A stretch of 64,000 nucleotides of DNA from Chitinimonas viridis. Its GTDB lineage: Bacteria > Pseudomonadota > Gammaproteobacteria > Burkholderiales > Chitinimonadaceae. Made by a program: the position numbers and the translations under genes. The stretch is taken from positions 452,035 through 516,034 of the forward strand of contig NZ_JAUFPU010000008.1 of NCBI RefSeq assembly GCF_030409555.1, given 5' to 3'. Positions 53,981 to 63,648 of this stretch are shown here, in pieces; within the stretch, counting starts at the first letter, position 1, and every line of letters starts with the position of its first letter. A model generated the notes under the pieces. That model ran no database searches. It was not told the origin of the DNA and was given only the letters and a program-made list of their open reading frames with translations.

Positions 53981-54685
53981 ATGGCCGACGCCCCGATCAG
54001 CGAAGAACTCACTACCCTCAAGAAACGTGCGCGCCGCCGCCTGGTGGGGGCCGTTGCCCTGGTGCTGGTGGCGCTGGTGGTGTTGTGGACGGTAATGGAT
54101 GACAAACCGCCACAAAGCCTGGCGAGCGAGCCCGTGGCCATCGTCAGCACGACGCCGGGGCTGGCTGGGACGGTGACACCGACGCCAGCGCCAGCACCGT
54201 TTCCGCCGTTGCCGCAAGTCGAGGCAACCAAGCCGGCACAGCAGCCGATGACGCCTCCGGTGGTCGAAACCACGCCTGTTACCAAGCCCGAGCCACAGGT
54301 CAAGCCGGTGGCTAAGCCAGAGGCCAAACCAGAAGCCAAGCCAGTAGAGAAAAAGCCCGAGAGCAAGCCTGCCGAGGTGCACAAAGACCCTGCCAGGATC
54401 CTGGCTGGCATGGAGGAAGAGGCCGATACTGCAGCCAAGCCCAAGCCGGCCACCGATACACGGTTCTTCTTGCAACTGGGTGCCTTTGCCGACAAGGACA
54501 AAGCGTTGGGGCTGGTCGCCAAGGCCAGAGGTACCGGGGTGACAGTACAGACCGAGGCTATCAAGACCGACAAGGGGGCGCTGACGCGCTTGCGGGCAGG
54601 GCCGTATGACAACCGGGATGCTGCCGAGAAAGCCCATGCCAAGCTGGCTGGCGCCGGCATATCCAGCAGCATTGTTGGCAAATGA
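53981..54685 (+). CDS. SPOR-domain membrane protein (DedD-like)
   Basis: The protein has 234 residues from the ATG at 53981. It has one N-terminal membrane helix (about 20-40, LVGAVALVLVALVVLWTVMD), a long Pro/Lys/Glu-rich periplasmic linker, and a C-terminal SPOR domain (about 160-234, FFLQLGAFADKDKALGLVAK; RLRAGPYDNRDAAEKAHAKL) that binds bare glycan strands at the division septum. It lies between folC and cvpA as dedD does in E. coli. Its stop overlaps cvpA as ATGA. Confidence 0.88.
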   Translation: MADAPISEELTTLKKRARRRLVGAVALVLVALVVLWTVMDDKPPQSLASEPVAIVSTTPGLAGTVTPTPAPAPFPPLPQVEATKPAQQPMTPPVVETTPVTKPEPQVKPVAKPEAKPEAKPVEKKPESKPAEVHKDPARILAGMEEEADTAAKPKPATDTRFFLQLGAFADKDKALGLVAKARGTGVTVQTEAIKTDKGALTRLRAGPYDNRDAAEKAHAKLAGAGISSSIVGK

Positions 54686-55173
54686 CAGGGTTTGACTACG
54701 CGGTTCTGGTGATAGTCGGGATGTCAGTCCTGCTGGCGGTGTTGCGCGGCGGGGTATCCGAGATACTGTCGCTGGCCGCCTGGATACTGGGTTTCTGGCT
54801 GGCGCAGCGGTATGCCGCTACCGTTGGCGCCTTGCTGCCGGCGGATGTGCCCACGACCGAACTGCGCCTGATTGCGGGCTTTGTCGGCATATTGCTGGGT
54901 GTATGGTTTGTCTCGGCTATCGTACGCATTACGGTGGCCCAGTTTCTGAAAGCCAGCGGCATGGCGCCGCTGGACCGGTTTATCGGGGCCTTGTTCGGCT
55001 TGGCCCGGGGGGTGTTGATCGTGCTTGCTATGGTGATCGTGGCTGGCCTGACTAGCCTGCCGCGCGAGAACATCTGGCGCGATGCCATGTTCAGCCCGCC
55101 TTTCGAGGCCTTGGCGGTCACGATCAAACCCTGGTTGCCGCCGCAGTTGGCGGCCTATATTAAGTTTGAATAG
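54682..55173 (+). CDS. cvpA: CvpA family membrane protein
   Basis: The protein has 163 residues with four membrane helices (FDYAVLVIVGMSVLLAVLRG; LAAWILGFWLAQRYAA; LIAGFVGILLGVWFVSAIVR; LFGLARGVLIVLAMVIVAGL). CvpA is needed for colicin V production in E. coli and is linked to envelope stability. The position right before purF is conserved. The start overlaps the preceding stop. Confidence 0.92.
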   Translation: MTGFDYAVLVIVGMSVLLAVLRGGVSEILSLAAWILGFWLAQRYAATVGALLPADVPTTELRLIAGFVGILLGVWFVSAIVRITVAQFLKASGMAPLDRFIGALFGLARGVLIVLAMVIVAGLTSLPRENIWRDAMFSPPFEALAVTIKPWLPPQLAAYIKFE

Positions 55174-55231
55174 AGGGACATCAGGGACCACTTTTCGTCG
55201 TGATGCGGTGTCAACAGGAGAGCCCCCGTTC

Positions 55232-55253
55232 GCCTAGCCTCATGGGGCTAGGC
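55232..55253 (+). other. Hairpin in the cvpA-purF gap
   Basis: A perfect 8-base stem GCCTAGCC/GGCTAGGC has loop TCATGG and no T-run. The 204-base gap has no gene; GCAAAC at 55287-55292 is at most half of a PurR-type box. Confidence 0.5.
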
Positions 55254-55377
55254 CGGAATGGTTCCAATATACGCCGCCTTCACCCGCAAACAGCGGTGTC
55301 TGGCGATCCTCTACAGGGTCTGTCTGGTCGGGAGTACCCGGGGCAGGCCGTACTGGTTTGTAAAGCAAGGAAGCATC

Positions 55378-56916
55378 ATGTGCGGCATTCTCGGTGTGGT
55401 GGCAAAGACGCCTGTTAACCAACTGCTCTATGACGGTCTGCTCGTCCTGCAGCATCGCGGCCAGGATGCCGCAGGTATCGTTACGGCGGAACAGAGCGGC
55501 GTGATGCATATGCATAAGGGACAGGGCCTGGTAGCGGACGTGTTCCGCACCCGCAATATGCGCTCCCTGATGGGCAATATCGGCATAGGCCATGTCCGCT
55601 ATCCCACGGCAGGTTCGGCATCCAGCCTGGCGGAAGCACAGCCGTTTTACGTCAACAGCCCTTTCGGCATTGTCCTGGCACACAACGGCAATCTGACTAA
55701 CCACAAGGAACTGAAGGAGGCGATGTACCGCAATGATTTGCGTCACATCAACACCAATTCGGATTCCGAAGCCCTGCTGAATGTCTTTGCCTACGAACTG
55801 CAGAAGCGAGCCATTGGTTTCGCGCTCAAGCCCGACACCATATTCGACGCCATTGCCGCCGTGCATCGCCGGGTCAAGGGTGCCTATGCCGTGGTAGCCA
55901 TCATCGCCGGTTACGGCCTGGTGGCTTTCCGTGATCCGCACGGTATCCGACCATTGGTGCTGGGTGAGCATGAGACGGCCGAAGGTACGGAATACCTGGT
56001 GGCCAGCGAGTCGGTGGCGCTCGATACCATAGGCTTCAAGATGGTGCGCGACGTGGCCCCCGGTGAAGCCCTGTTCATCACCATGGATGGCCAGTTCCAC
56101 AGCCGGCAGTGTGCCGACAAGGCGACGTTGATCCCGTGCATTTTCGAGCACGTCTACTTTGCCCGCCCCGATTCGGTCATGGACGGTATCTCGGTGTACC
56201 AGGCACGCCTCAATATGGGCGACAACCTGGCGGAGAAGATACGCCGCGAACTGCCTGAGATGGATATCGATGTGGTGATCCCCATCCCCGATACCAGCCG
56301 CGCCAGCGCCCTGCAGTTGGCCAATCACCTGGGCCTGCCTTATCGCGAGGGCTTTCAGAAGAATCGCTATATCGGCCGGACATTCATCATGCCGGGCCAG
56401 GCTACCCGCAAGAAGTCGGTGCGCCAGAAGCTCAATGCCATAGGCGTGGAGTTTAAGGGGCGCAATGTGCTGCTGGTGGACGACTCCATTGTGCGCGGCA
56501 CGACCTCCAAGGAGATCGTGATGATGGCGCGCGAAGCGGGCGCCAACAAGGTCTACTTCGCCTCGGCGGCGCCACCGGTACGCTTTCCGCATGTGTACGG
56601 CATTGATATGCCCACCCGTGCCGAACTGATTGCGACCGGCCGTAATGATGCCCAGATCGCCAAGGAGATCAGCGCTGATGCGGTGTTCTACCAGGATCTC
56701 GACGCGCTGGTGCAGGCAGTCAGCGATGCCAGCCAGGGCAGCATCACGGTGTTCGAGACTTCCTGTTTCTCTGGCGAATACATTACCGGCGATGTGGATG
56801 CCGCCTATTTGGATGAGATGGAAAACCGTCGGGCCAGCCCTTTGTCCAAGGACAATGACGGTGGTAGCCGCGTGCTGGACATGAATGTCGGTGTTGCAGA
56901 GCAGAATCTGATCTAG
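55378..56916 (+). CDS. purF: Amidophosphoribosyltransferase
   Basis: The protein has 512 residues from the ATG at 55378. It catalyses the first step of purine synthesis, moving ammonia from glutamine to PRPP. The N-terminal nucleophile is Cys2 (MCGILGVV), with [13 protein letters not shown] and the [20 protein letters not shown] segment. The PRPP motif is in [19 protein letters not shown]. The start is fixed by the Cys2 that must be exposed and by an AAGGA site. Confidence 0.98.
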   Translation: MCGILGVVAKTPVNQLLYDGLLVLQHRGQDAAGIVTAEQSGVMHMHKGQGLVADVFRTRNMRSLMGNIGIGHVRYPTAGSASSLAEAQPFYVNSPFGIVLAHNGNLTNHKELKEAMYRNDLRHINTNSDSEALLNVFAYELQKRAIGFALKPDTIFDAIAAVHRRVKGAYAVVAIIAGYGLVAFRDPHGIRPLVLGEHETAEGTEYLVASESVALDTIGFKMVRDVAPGEALFITMDGQFHSRQCADKATLIPCIFEHVYFARPDSVMDGISVYQARLNMGDNLAEKIRRELPEMDIDVVIPIPDTSRASALQLANHLGLPYREGFQKNRYIGRTFIMPGQATRKKSVRQKLNAIGVEFKGRNVLLVDDSIVRGTTSKEIVMMAREAGANKVYFASAAPPVRFPHVYGIDMPTRAELIATGRNDAQIAKEISADAVFYQDLDALVQAVSDASQGSITVFETSCFSGEYITGDVDAAYLDEMENRRASPLSKDNDGGSRVLDMNVGVAEQNLI

Positions 56917-56962
56917 CACCGGTACAGCCTGCCTGACGGAATGCCTGCGCTTGGCGCGGGTC

Positions 56963-56997
56963 AGCCAGAACCCACCGCGAGGTGGGTTTTGGCTTTA
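56963..56997 (+). terminator. Rho-independent terminator after purF
   Basis: The stem AACCCACC/GGTGGGTT with loop GCGA, extended by AGCCA/TGGCT, is followed by TTTATAC. It is 46 bases past the purF stop. Confidence 0.85.
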
Positions 56998-57005
56998 TAC
57001 AGTTT

Positions 57006-57123
57006 GTCTCAGGATGATTGCGCTGTAGGGACTCGAGTTCATCTCCGGTCACTGGCATTCGGGTTCTCTCTGCAATCGGATATCACCTAAAGCTTGGTTG
57101 CTGAGACTGTTGTTGGAGATGAA
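57006..57123. other. Unexplained region with interleaved inverted repeats
   Basis: GTCTCAG (57006-57012) is complemented by CTGAGAC (57101-57107), and TTCATCTCC (57038-57046) by GGAGATGAA (57115-57123). The two pairs interleave, the order needed for a pseudoknot rather than nested hairpins. It lies between the purF and recA terminators, with no supported gene on either strand. The 9-base pair is only mildly unlikely by chance. Confidence 0.35.
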
Positions 57124-57168
57124 TTGTACGAGGCCTCCCCGTGCGCCGCTGTGCAATATGGGCAGACA

Positions 57169-57199
57169 AGCAAAAGCCCACTGAGCGTGGGCTTTTGCT
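57169..57199 (-). terminator. Rho-independent terminator after recA (bidirectional hairpin)
   Basis: A perfect 13-base stem AGCAAAAGCCCAC/GTGGGCTTTTGCT with loop TGAGC lies 25 bases past the recA stop on the minus strand. Confidence 0.85.
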
Positions 57200-57223
57200 G
57201 TACTGGTTGAGGAGGAGGCAGGA

Positions 57224-58270
57224 TCAGGCAAGATCCAGATCGGCCTCGTCTTCTTCCTGCTGTTCGACTGGCAGCGGTGCGCTGATGCCTACTGCCGCGC
57301 GGATCTTGCCCTCGATTTCGCGGGCGATGGCCTGGTTTTCCTTCAGGTACTCACGGGCATTGTCCTTGCCCTGGCCTATCTTGTTGCCCTGGTAGGCGTA
57401 CCAGGCACCGGACTTGTCCACGATCTTGTGCAGCACGCCCAGCTCGATGATCTCGCCTTCGCGGCTGATGCCCTGGCCGTAAAGGATATCGAAGTTGGCT
57501 TCGCGGAACGGGGGCGAGACCTTGTTCTTGACGACCTTGACGCGGGTTTCGTTGCCGGCGACTTCTTCGCCTTTCTTGATGGCGCCGGTACGGCGGATAT
57601 CGAGCCGGACCGAGGCATAGAACTTGAGCGCGTTACCGCCGGTGGTGGTTTCGGGGTTGCCGAACATCACGCCTATCTTCATGCGGATCTGGTTGATGAA
57701 GATAACCAGGGTATTGGTGCGTTTGATATTGCCGGTCAGCTTGCGCAGTGCCTGCGACATCAGGCGGGCCTGCAGGCCGACATGGCTGTCGCCCATTTCG
57801 CCTTCGATTTCGGCCTTGGGTACCAGGGCGGCGACGGAGTCGACCACGATGATGTCCACGCCACCGGAGCGCACCAGCATATCGGCGATTTCAAGGGCCT
57901 GTTCACCGGTATCGGGCTGCGAGATCAGCATGTCGGCCACGTTGACGCCAAGCTTGCCGGCGTAGACGGGGTCGAGTGCGTTTTCAGCATCGATATAGGC
58001 GGCAACGCCACCCAGCTTTTGAATCTCGGCAACAACCTGCAGGCAGAGGGTGGTCTTGCCCGAGGACTCTGGGCCGTAGATCTCCACTACACGGCCACGG
58101 GGCAGGCCGCCAACGCCAAGTGCCAGATCCAGGCCCAGCGAGCCGGTGGAAACCACCTGCAGATCGTTTTCGATCTGTGCTTCGCCCATCTTCATGATGG
58201 AACCCTTGCCGAACTGCTTTTCGATCTGAGCCAGCGCGGCCGCGAGGGCCTTGCTCTTGTTGTCGTCCAT
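57224..58270 (-). CDS. recA: Recombinase A
   Basis: The protein has 348 residues from the ATG at 58270; the frame is open further upstream but only this Met precedes the conserved [20 protein letters not shown]. It has Walker A in [14 protein letters not shown], Walker B/loop [19 protein letters not shown], and the acidic C-terminal tail [12 protein letters not shown]. It catalyses strand exchange and LexA self-cleavage. A good promoter lies at 58322-58349, but no CTGT-N8-ACAG LexA box is seen in the 175 bases before the gene. No recX follows it. Confidence 0.98.
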   Translation of the reverse strand: MDDNKSKALAAALAQIEKQFGKGSIMKMGEAQIENDLQVVSTGSLGLDLALGVGGLPRGRVVEIYGPESSGKTTLCLQVVAEIQKLGGVAAYIDAENALDPVYAGKLGVNVADMLISQPDTGEQALEIADMLVRSGGVDIIVVDSVAALVPKAEIEGEMGDSHVGLQARLMSQALRKLTGNIKRTNTLVIFINQIRMKIGVMFGNPETTTGGNALKFYASVRLDIRRTGAIKKGEEVAGNETRVKVVKNKVSPPFREANFDILYGQGISREGEIIELGVLHKIVDKSGAWYAYQGNKIGQGKDNAREYLKENQAIAREIEGKIRAAVGISAPLPVEQQEEDEADLDLA

Positions 58271-58321
58271 GGTGTTTTCCCTTTGCGTGGAGAACGTTCG
58301 TTCACCGATAAGAATGGGCGG

Positions 58322-58349
58322 AATATAGCACATGTGCCGATGCTGTAAA
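58322..58349 (-). promoter_or_regulatory. recA promoter with palindrome in the spacer
   Basis: On the minus strand TTTACA (58349-58344) and TATATT (58327-58322) are separated by 16 bases. The spacer holds the palindrome GCACATGTGC (58328-58337), a position where a repressor would block polymerase. It is not a standard LexA box. Confidence 0.6.
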
Positions 58350-58398
58350 GCACCTGTGTGCAGATATTCAGGTTGGGCGGCCTGGGCCTGTTGCAAAT

Positions 58399-58427
58399 AC
58401 AAAAGGGCAGCCCTGGGGCTGCCCTTT
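58399..58427 (-). terminator. Rho-independent terminator after efp
   Basis: The stem AAAGGGCAGC/GCTGCCCTTT, read on the minus strand, continues into TTTTGTATTT. It lies 18 bases past the efp stop. Confidence 0.85.
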
Positions 58428-58445
58428 GCTAACGGCTCGGAAGGC

Positions 58446-59009
58446 TTAGGCGCGCTTCTTGAACTCGTTGGTGCGGGTGTCGATTTCGATCCTGTCGCCG
58501 ATTTCGATGAAGGCGGCAACTGGCAGCTCGAAGGTGGTGCCCTTGAGCTTGGCAGGCTTCATGACCTTGCCCGAGGTGTCGCCACGCACGGCAGGTTCGG
58601 TGTATTCCACTTCGCGCACGATGGTGGTGGGCAGTTCGACCGAGATGGCGCGGCCATCGTAGAACACCACTTCGCAGACGTCATCCATGCCGTCGACCAG
58701 GAAATTCATGGTGTCGCCGAGGTTTTCGGCTTCGACTTCATACTGGTTGAACTCGGTATCCATGAAGACATACATGGGATCGGCGAAGTAGGAGTAGGTG
58801 CATTCCTTCTTTTCCAGCACGACCACGTCGAACTTTTCATCTGCCTTGTAAACGGATTCGGAGCCCGAACCGGTCAGCAGGTTCTTCATCTTCATCTTCA
58901 CGACCGAGGCATTCCGGCCGGACTTGCTGTATTCAGCCTTCAACACGACCATGGGCTGACCATCGACCATGGCCACATTGCCGGCGCGGAGTTCTTGTGC
59001 GGTTTTCAT
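58446..59009 (-). CDS. efp: Elongation factor P, Arg32 type
   Basis: The protein has 187 residues from the ATG at 59009. It rescues ribosomes stalled at polyproline. Three beta-barrel domains are present; the loop that enters the peptidyl-transferase centre reads [17 protein letters not shown], with Arg32 at the tip in place of the Lys34 of E. coli. Arg32-type EF-P is activated by rhamnosylation by EarP, whose gene lies directly upstream on the same strand. That match between residue and neighbour makes the modification very likely. Confidence 0.97.
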   Translation of the reverse strand: MKTAQELRAGNVAMVDGQPMVVLKAEYSKSGRNASVVKMKMKNLLTGSGSESVYKADEKFDVVVLEKKECTYSYFADPMYVFMDTEFNQYEVEAENLGDTMNFLVDGMDDVCEVVFYDGRAISVELPTTIVREVEYTEPAVRGDTSGKVMKPAKLKGTTFELPVAAFIEIGDRIEIDTRTNEFKKRA

Positions 59010-59098
59010 GCTGGTAGATCCTGCGAAAAAGATAAGCGTTTGATAAAACGCAGCATTATAGCCGCCCACGGGCTGTTAGCGCCACCTCGCCGGAAGGC

Positions 59099-60235
59099 TT
59101 ATTGCGGCAGGGTACTTTTTTCTGTAGCAAATGCGGCCAGTTGTTGCATCAGGTCGGGCCGTTCGGTCTGTTGCGCGCACCAGCGTAGCGCCTGCTGCCG
59201 CAAGGCCGGGCCGTGTGCGGCAAGGGCCGGCCAGGCGGCGCTGCAGGCCTTGCCGTCGCCATGGTTCCAGGCGCGCCAGAATGCCCTCAGGCTATCGGCG
59301 GCAGGGGCTGCCAGTGTCTCGCTGTAACGGTGCATGAAGGCTTCCAGCTTGACCATGTGGGCGGCATCGTCCTGCGGGTAGATATGCCAGACCAGGGGCT
59401 GGCCAGCCCACTGTGCCCGTACAAACGAATCCTCCCCCCGCACGAAATTCCAGTCGCAGGCCCAGAGCAGCTTGTCGTAGTCGGGCTGTGGCAGAAATGG
59501 CAGGGCATGCAGTAGCAACCGACCCTGGCGGATGCTACTACCCACGGTAAAGGGCCGTTCCAGCCAGGCTTCCACCTGCTGCCTGGGTTTGCCATCAGCC
59601 ACCAGCAAGGTGAGTTCCTGGTTCAGGCGCCAGTGCTGCAGCATTGCGGGCAGGGCAGGGTTGTCGTAGCAGAACAGGGAAACCAGCGGCTGTGCCGGCT
59701 GGGGTGGGCTGATGCCCAGTCCTTGCAGGAACTCAACCTGGTCGAATGCCGCCCGCTGGGTGAGCAGGCCGGCCTCGCGTAGCAAGCCACCGGTGGCCGG
59801 GGTAAAGCCAGGGAAGAAGAAGTAATGGGTCAACGGCAACCTGGGGTGGCGGGAGCCCAGCCTGTGGCAGCCCTCGACCCAGTCTTCGGCTGAGAGGTAG
59901 TCGAGATTGATCCAGACGGGCTTGGGCTGGCTTGCTGCCATGGCAGCGAGAAAAGCCTCCGGCGGGTTGCAGGCAAACGCCTCGATCACCACCGCGTGTG
60001 GCGCCACCGCCACCCAGGGGCTGCACCAGTGCCGTATTTCCACGCCATCGCAGTGCTGCTGGGTTGCCGAGCCATCTATCGCCGGATTGAGGCGGGCGAA
60101 TGCGGCCAGGTCGTCCACCCACAAGCGTACCGGCTCCTTGCGCTCCTGCGCCAGTTGGCGTGCCAGGCGCCAGCAGATGCCTATGTCCCCATAGTTGTCT
60201 ATGACGGTACAGAAGATATCCCAGGAGAGTCGCAT
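59099..60235 (-). CDS. earP: EF-P arginine rhamnosyltransferase
   Basis: The protein has 378 residues. EarP (DUF2331) is a GT-B glycosyltransferase that puts rhamnose from dTDP-rhamnose on Arg32 of EF-P. The N-terminal DIFCTVIDNYGDIGICWRLA contains Asp13 and Asp17, the conserved catalytic-site acids, and the C-terminal WACDWNFVRGEDSFVRAQWA binds the donor. It begins at 60235 and is followed, 89 bases later, by efp on the same strand, so enzyme and substrate are probably co-transcribed. Confidence 0.96.
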   Translation of the reverse strand: MRLSWDIFCTVIDNYGDIGICWRLARQLAQERKEPVRLWVDDLAAFARLNPAIDGSATQQHCDGVEIRHWCSPWVAVAPHAVVIEAFACNPPEAFLAAMAASQPKPVWINLDYLSAEDWVEGCHRLGSRHPRLPLTHYFFFPGFTPATGGLLREAGLLTQRAAFDQVEFLQGLGISPPQPAQPLVSLFCYDNPALPAMLQHWRLNQELTLLVADGKPRQQVEAWLERPFTVGSSIRQGRLLLHALPFLPQPDYDKLLWACDWNFVRGEDSFVRAQWAGQPLVWHIYPQDDAAHMVKLEAFMHRYSETLAAPAADSLRAFWRAWNHGDGKACSAAWPALAAHGPALRQQALRWCAQQTERPDLMQQLAAFATEKSTLPQ

Positions 60236-60333
60236 GGGTCGATTTTACCTTGCTCGGGGTAGTGGTAGGCCTGCTTTGCGTGCGTACTGTACAAAGCATT
60301 GACATAAATTTGATGCCAGCCTAGAGTGAAGGC

Positions 60334-61632
60334 ATGGAAACCACTCCCCACCCCTTGCCTGAAGGCGCCAGCATTGCCGTTGTCGGCGCTGGTATTGCCG
60401 GCCTTGCATCTGCCTGGCTGCTGGCCCGGCGCTATAGAGTAACGCTGCTTGAGTCTGGCGATTATTTCGGTGGCCATACCAATACGGTGGACGTGACCCT
60501 GGAAGGCCAGACCTACCCGGTGGATACCGGCTTTCTGGTGCACAACGAGCTGACCTACCCCAATCTGATTGCCATGTTCCAGCATCTGGATGTAGCGGTG
60601 TTTCCCAGTGACATGTCTTTTGGCGTGTCCATCAGCGACCCTGATATCGAATGGGCTGGCACCAGCCTGGCTACAGTGTTTGCGCAGAAGCGCAACCTGT
60701 TGCGGCCTGCCTATCTGGTCATGCTGGCCGACATCATGCGTTTCAATCGCGCCGCGCCGGCATACCTGCAAGAAGCCAGCCAGAGAGGCTGGACGCTGGG
60801 TGAGCTACTGGCCGCACACGGCTATGGCAAGCCCATGCGGGATTGGTATCTGCTGCCTATGGCGGCGGCCATCTGGTCTTCATCCGTACAGGACATTCTG
60901 GGTTTTCCTGCAGAAACCTTCCTCCGCTTCTGCCTGAACCATCGCCTGCTGCAAGTGGCTGGTCGGCCGCAGTGGCGTACTGTGCTGGGGGGGGCGCGGG
61001 AGTATGTAAAGAAGCTGCTGGAAGGCGTACAGGATGCACGCCTGGCCAGCCCGGTCAGCAAGATACAGCGGGACGAATCCGGCGTAAGCCTCACCTTGCC
61101 CGCTGGCAAGGAGCGGTTCGATGCAGTGGTGTTGGCATGCCATGCACCGACCAGCCTGGCCATGCTGGATGCAGACGACGCCGAGCGTCAGGTGCTGGCG
61201 GGTTTCAGCTACCAGCCCAACCGCGCCTTGCTGCATACCGATCGTCGCTTGCTTCCCCGCCGGGAGAAGGTCTGGTCTGCCTGGAACTACCTGGCCGCAG
61301 CGGGTGATGCACAGTCGCGGCCGGTGGCTGTGAGCTATCTGCTCAACCAGCTGCAACCCCTGCCGTTCAAGACCCCCGTGGTGGTCACGCTGAACCCGCA
61401 TACCGAACCTGCGCCGGAATCCTTGATTGCTAGCTTCGACTATGAGCATCCCGTCATGAATCAAGCTGCGGTAGCGGCGCAGGCGCGATTGCCACAGATA
61501 CAGGGGCGCCGCCGTACCTGGTTCTGCGGTGCCTGGGCTGGCTATGGCTTTCATGAAGATGGCTTGAAGTCTGCTCTGCGGGTTGCTCGCGACCTGGGTG
61601 TTACGCCGCCTTGGGAGGCGGTCTATGACTAA
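60334..61632 (+). CDS. FAD-dependent oxidoreductase of a lipid-modification operon
   Basis: The protein has 432 residues. The N-terminal FAD fold is SIAVVGAGIAGLASAWLLAR with the acidic end LLESGDYFGGHTNTVDV, and the C-terminal FAD segment is TWFCGAWAGYGFHEDGLKSA. It belongs to the amine-oxidase-like/desaturase group (COG2907) that is nearly always next to DUF1365 and cyclopropane-synthase-like genes. Its stop overlaps the DUF1365 start by eight bases. The likely role is a redox step on a membrane fatty acid; the reaction is not established from sequence. Confidence 0.88.
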   Translation: METTPHPLPEGASIAVVGAGIAGLASAWLLARRYRVTLLESGDYFGGHTNTVDVTLEGQTYPVDTGFLVHNELTYPNLIAMFQHLDVAVFPSDMSFGVSISDPDIEWAGTSLATVFAQKRNLLRPAYLVMLADIMRFNRAAPAYLQEASQRGWTLGELLAAHGYGKPMRDWYLLPMAAAIWSSSVQDILGFPAETFLRFCLNHRLLQVAGRPQWRTVLGGAREYVKKLLEGVQDARLASPVSKIQRDESGVSLTLPAGKERFDAVVLACHAPTSLAMLDADDAERQVLAGFSYQPNRALLHTDRRLLPRREKVWSAWNYLAAAGDAQSRPVAVSYLLNQLQPLPFKTPVVVTLNPHTEPAPESLIASFDYEHPVMNQAAVAAQARLPQIQGRRRTWFCGAWAGYGFHEDGLKSALRVARDLGVTPPWEAVYD

Positions 61633-62440
61633 GCCGGCGGAACAAGGGGCGGTACAGTTTTGCCGGGGCAGGGTACTGCATGCACGCAGCCGCCCGCGCC
61701 TCAATCGCTTTGTCTACCCGGTGTTCTTTCTGCGCTTGCGGCTGACCGACCCGGCAGGTTTGCGGGCTGCCAGTGGCCCCTGGTTTGGCTACCAGCGGGC
61801 AGGTCTGTTGAGCTTTCATGATCGCGACCATGGTGGGCGCGATGGTGGCGATCTGTTGGCCTGGCTGGACGGCCGTCTTGCGGCTGCGGGAATGCAGCGG
61901 CCTGATGGCGACGTCTGGCTGCAGACTTTTCCCCGCCTGATGGGCTATGCCTTCAAGCCGGTCAGCTTCTGGTTTTGCCATGACCGCAGCGGTGCCCTGA
62001 CATTGCTGCTGGCCGAGGTAAACAACACCTTCGGCGAGCGACACCAGTATGTGCTTATCCCGCCCAATGGCGGGGTGATCGATAACGATACTTCGCTGAG
62101 CTGCAGCAAGGTGTTCCATGTCTCGCCCTTCTGTGAGGTCAAGGGCAGTTATCGGTTTCGGATTCGCCGGCACGGCGATCTGCATAGCGCTGGCATCGAC
62201 TACTACGACGGCCAGGATCAAGCACGGCCCCTGCTCAAGACGGCGTTATGGGGCAGGGCCGAGCCCTTGCGCGCTGGCCGCGTGCTGGCCGCCGTGCTAG
62301 CCATGCCCTTCATGACCCTGGGCGTGGTGGCAAGGATACATTGGCAGGCGCTGCGCCTGTGGGGGAAGGGTGTGCCTTTCTTCCGCAAACCCGCTGCGCC
62401 TGAGCGAGAAGTCACCCATAACATCGAGGTAATACGATGA
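61625..62440 (+). CDS. DUF1365 family protein
   Basis: The protein has 271 residues from the ATG at 61625. Typical segments are GRVLHARSRPRLNRFVYPVF, FPRLMGYAFKPVSFWFCHD and EVNNTFGERHQYVL, followed by KVFHVSPFCEVKGSYRF. No cofactor motif is known for the family. It overlaps the FAD gene by eight bases and the methyltransferase by four (ATGA). The constant linkage to these two genes points to membrane-lipid modification. Confidence 0.9.
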   Translation: MTKPAEQGAVQFCRGRVLHARSRPRLNRFVYPVFFLRLRLTDPAGLRAASGPWFGYQRAGLLSFHDRDHGGRDGGDLLAWLDGRLAAAGMQRPDGDVWLQTFPRLMGYAFKPVSFWFCHDRSGALTLLLAEVNNTFGERHQYVLIPPNGGVIDNDTSLSCSKVFHVSPFCEVKGSYRFRIRRHGDLHSAGIDYYDGQDQARPLLKTALWGRAEPLRAGRVLAAVLAMPFMTLGVVARIHWQALRLWGKGVPFFRKPAAPEREVTHNIEVIR

Positions 62441-63648
62441 ACCGCAATGATCTGGCACTGCCATACCGGACTGAAGGGCTGCCACTGGGTGCCCGACTTT
62501 TTGTGGGCATGCTGCAAAAGCTGTCAACGGGCTCTCTGACACTGGTGGACCCCCAGGGCCAGGTAGCCCATTTCGGCATGCTGGGCGCCTGCCCCCATGC
62601 CGAGCTACAGGTGCATGACTGGCGTGCTGCCACCGCCATACTGCGGCAAGGCGATATCGGTTTTGCCGAGAGCTACAAGCAGGGCTGGGTGGACAGCAGC
62701 GATATGCTGGCCTTGTTTACGCTAGCCCTGCGCAATGAGGCTGCCATGAGCCAGGCCGTGAACGGTCGCTGGTGGGCACTGCTGCTCAAGCGTCTGGCGC
62801 ATCTGGTCTTGCGTGACAACAATCGTCGCGGTAGCCGCCGCAATATCTCGGCCCATTATGATCTGGGCAATCCCTTCTACCAGCTGTGGCTAGATCCCTC
62901 GATGTCTTATTCGGCCGCGCTGTTCCAGCCTGGCGCAGAGCAGACGCTGGAAGCGGCTCAATGGGCCAAGTACGACCGCATCCTGGATCAACTGAATGCT
63001 GCGCCGGGGCAAACGGTGCTGGAGATTGGGTGCGGCTGGGGAGGCTTCGCCGAACGTGCTGCCCAGCGTGGCCTGAAGGTGCATGGGGTGACCCTGTCGA
63101 CCGAGCAATTGGCCTGGGCCCAGGCACGTATGGCACGCCTGGGGCTGAGCGAGCAGGTCAGCCTGACGTTGACCGACTATCGCGATATCGAGGGGCAATT
63201 CGACCACATCGTCTCCATCGAGATGGTGGAGGCGGTTGGAGAGCGCTGGTGGCCGACCTACTTTGGCAAGCTGGCCAGTTTACGCAAGCCCGGTGGGCGC
63301 GTGGTCATACAGTCCATCGATATCGTGGACGAGCGTTTCGAGAGCTACCGTAGCGGCACAGACTTCATCCAGCAGTACATCTTTCCTGGCGGCATGCTGC
63401 CCAGCCCGCAGCGCTTTGAGGCGCAAGCCCGCGCAGCGGGTCTTTTGGTCCTGGATCAGCTGGAGTTTGGCCTGGATTACGCGGCAACCCTGCGCCTTTG
63501 GCGCATGCGCTTTGAAGAGGCGCTGGAGACGGTACGTGCCCAGGGTTACGACGAGGCGTTCATCCGGCTTTGGCGCATGTACTTCATCTACTGCGAGGCG
63601 GGCTTTCGTGAAGGTAGAACCGGGGTGAGGCAATGGACACTGGGTTGA
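62437..63648 (+). CDS. Cyclopropane-fatty-acyl-phospholipid synthase family methyltransferase
   Basis: The protein has 403 residues. An N-terminal lipid-binding part (about 1-120; ILRQGDIGFAESYKQGWVDS) is followed by the SAM-binding domain with VLEIGCGWGGFAERAA. SAHYDLGNPFYQLWLDPSM with MSYSAALF and the YIFPGGMLPSPQ loop are family marks. It transfers a methylene or methyl group from SAM to an unsaturated acyl chain. Because it is encoded with the FAD protein and DUF1365, a product other than a plain cyclopropane is possible. Confidence 0.9.
   Translation: MNRNDLALPYRTEGLPLGARLFVGMLQKLSTGSLTLVDPQGQVAHFGMLGACPHAELQVHDWRAATAILRQGDIGFAESYKQGWVDSSDMLALFTLALRNEAAMSQAVNGRWWALLLKRLAHLVLRDNNRRGSRRNISAHYDLGNPFYQLWLDPSMSYSAALFQPGAEQTLEAAQWAKYDRILDQLNAAPGQTVLEIGCGWGGFAERAAQRGLKVHGVTLSTEQLAWAQARMARLGLSEQVSLTLTDYRDIEGQFDHIVSIEMVEAVGERWWPTYFGKLASLRKPGGRVVIQSIDIVDERFESYRSGTDFIQQYIFPGGMLPSPQRFEAQARAAGLLVLDQLEFGLDYAATLRLWRMRFEEALETVRAQGYDEAFIRLWRMYFIYCEAGFREGRTGVRQWTLG

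Noticed and set aside
55240-56919. 559-codon open frame antisense to purF
   Set aside because: Same reasoning: exact mirror of a conserved gene with no homology of its own.
57049-57231. Small gene (possible recX) after recA
   Set aside because: The 60-codon frame runs across the recA terminator, contains the recA tail in another frame and has no RecX motif.
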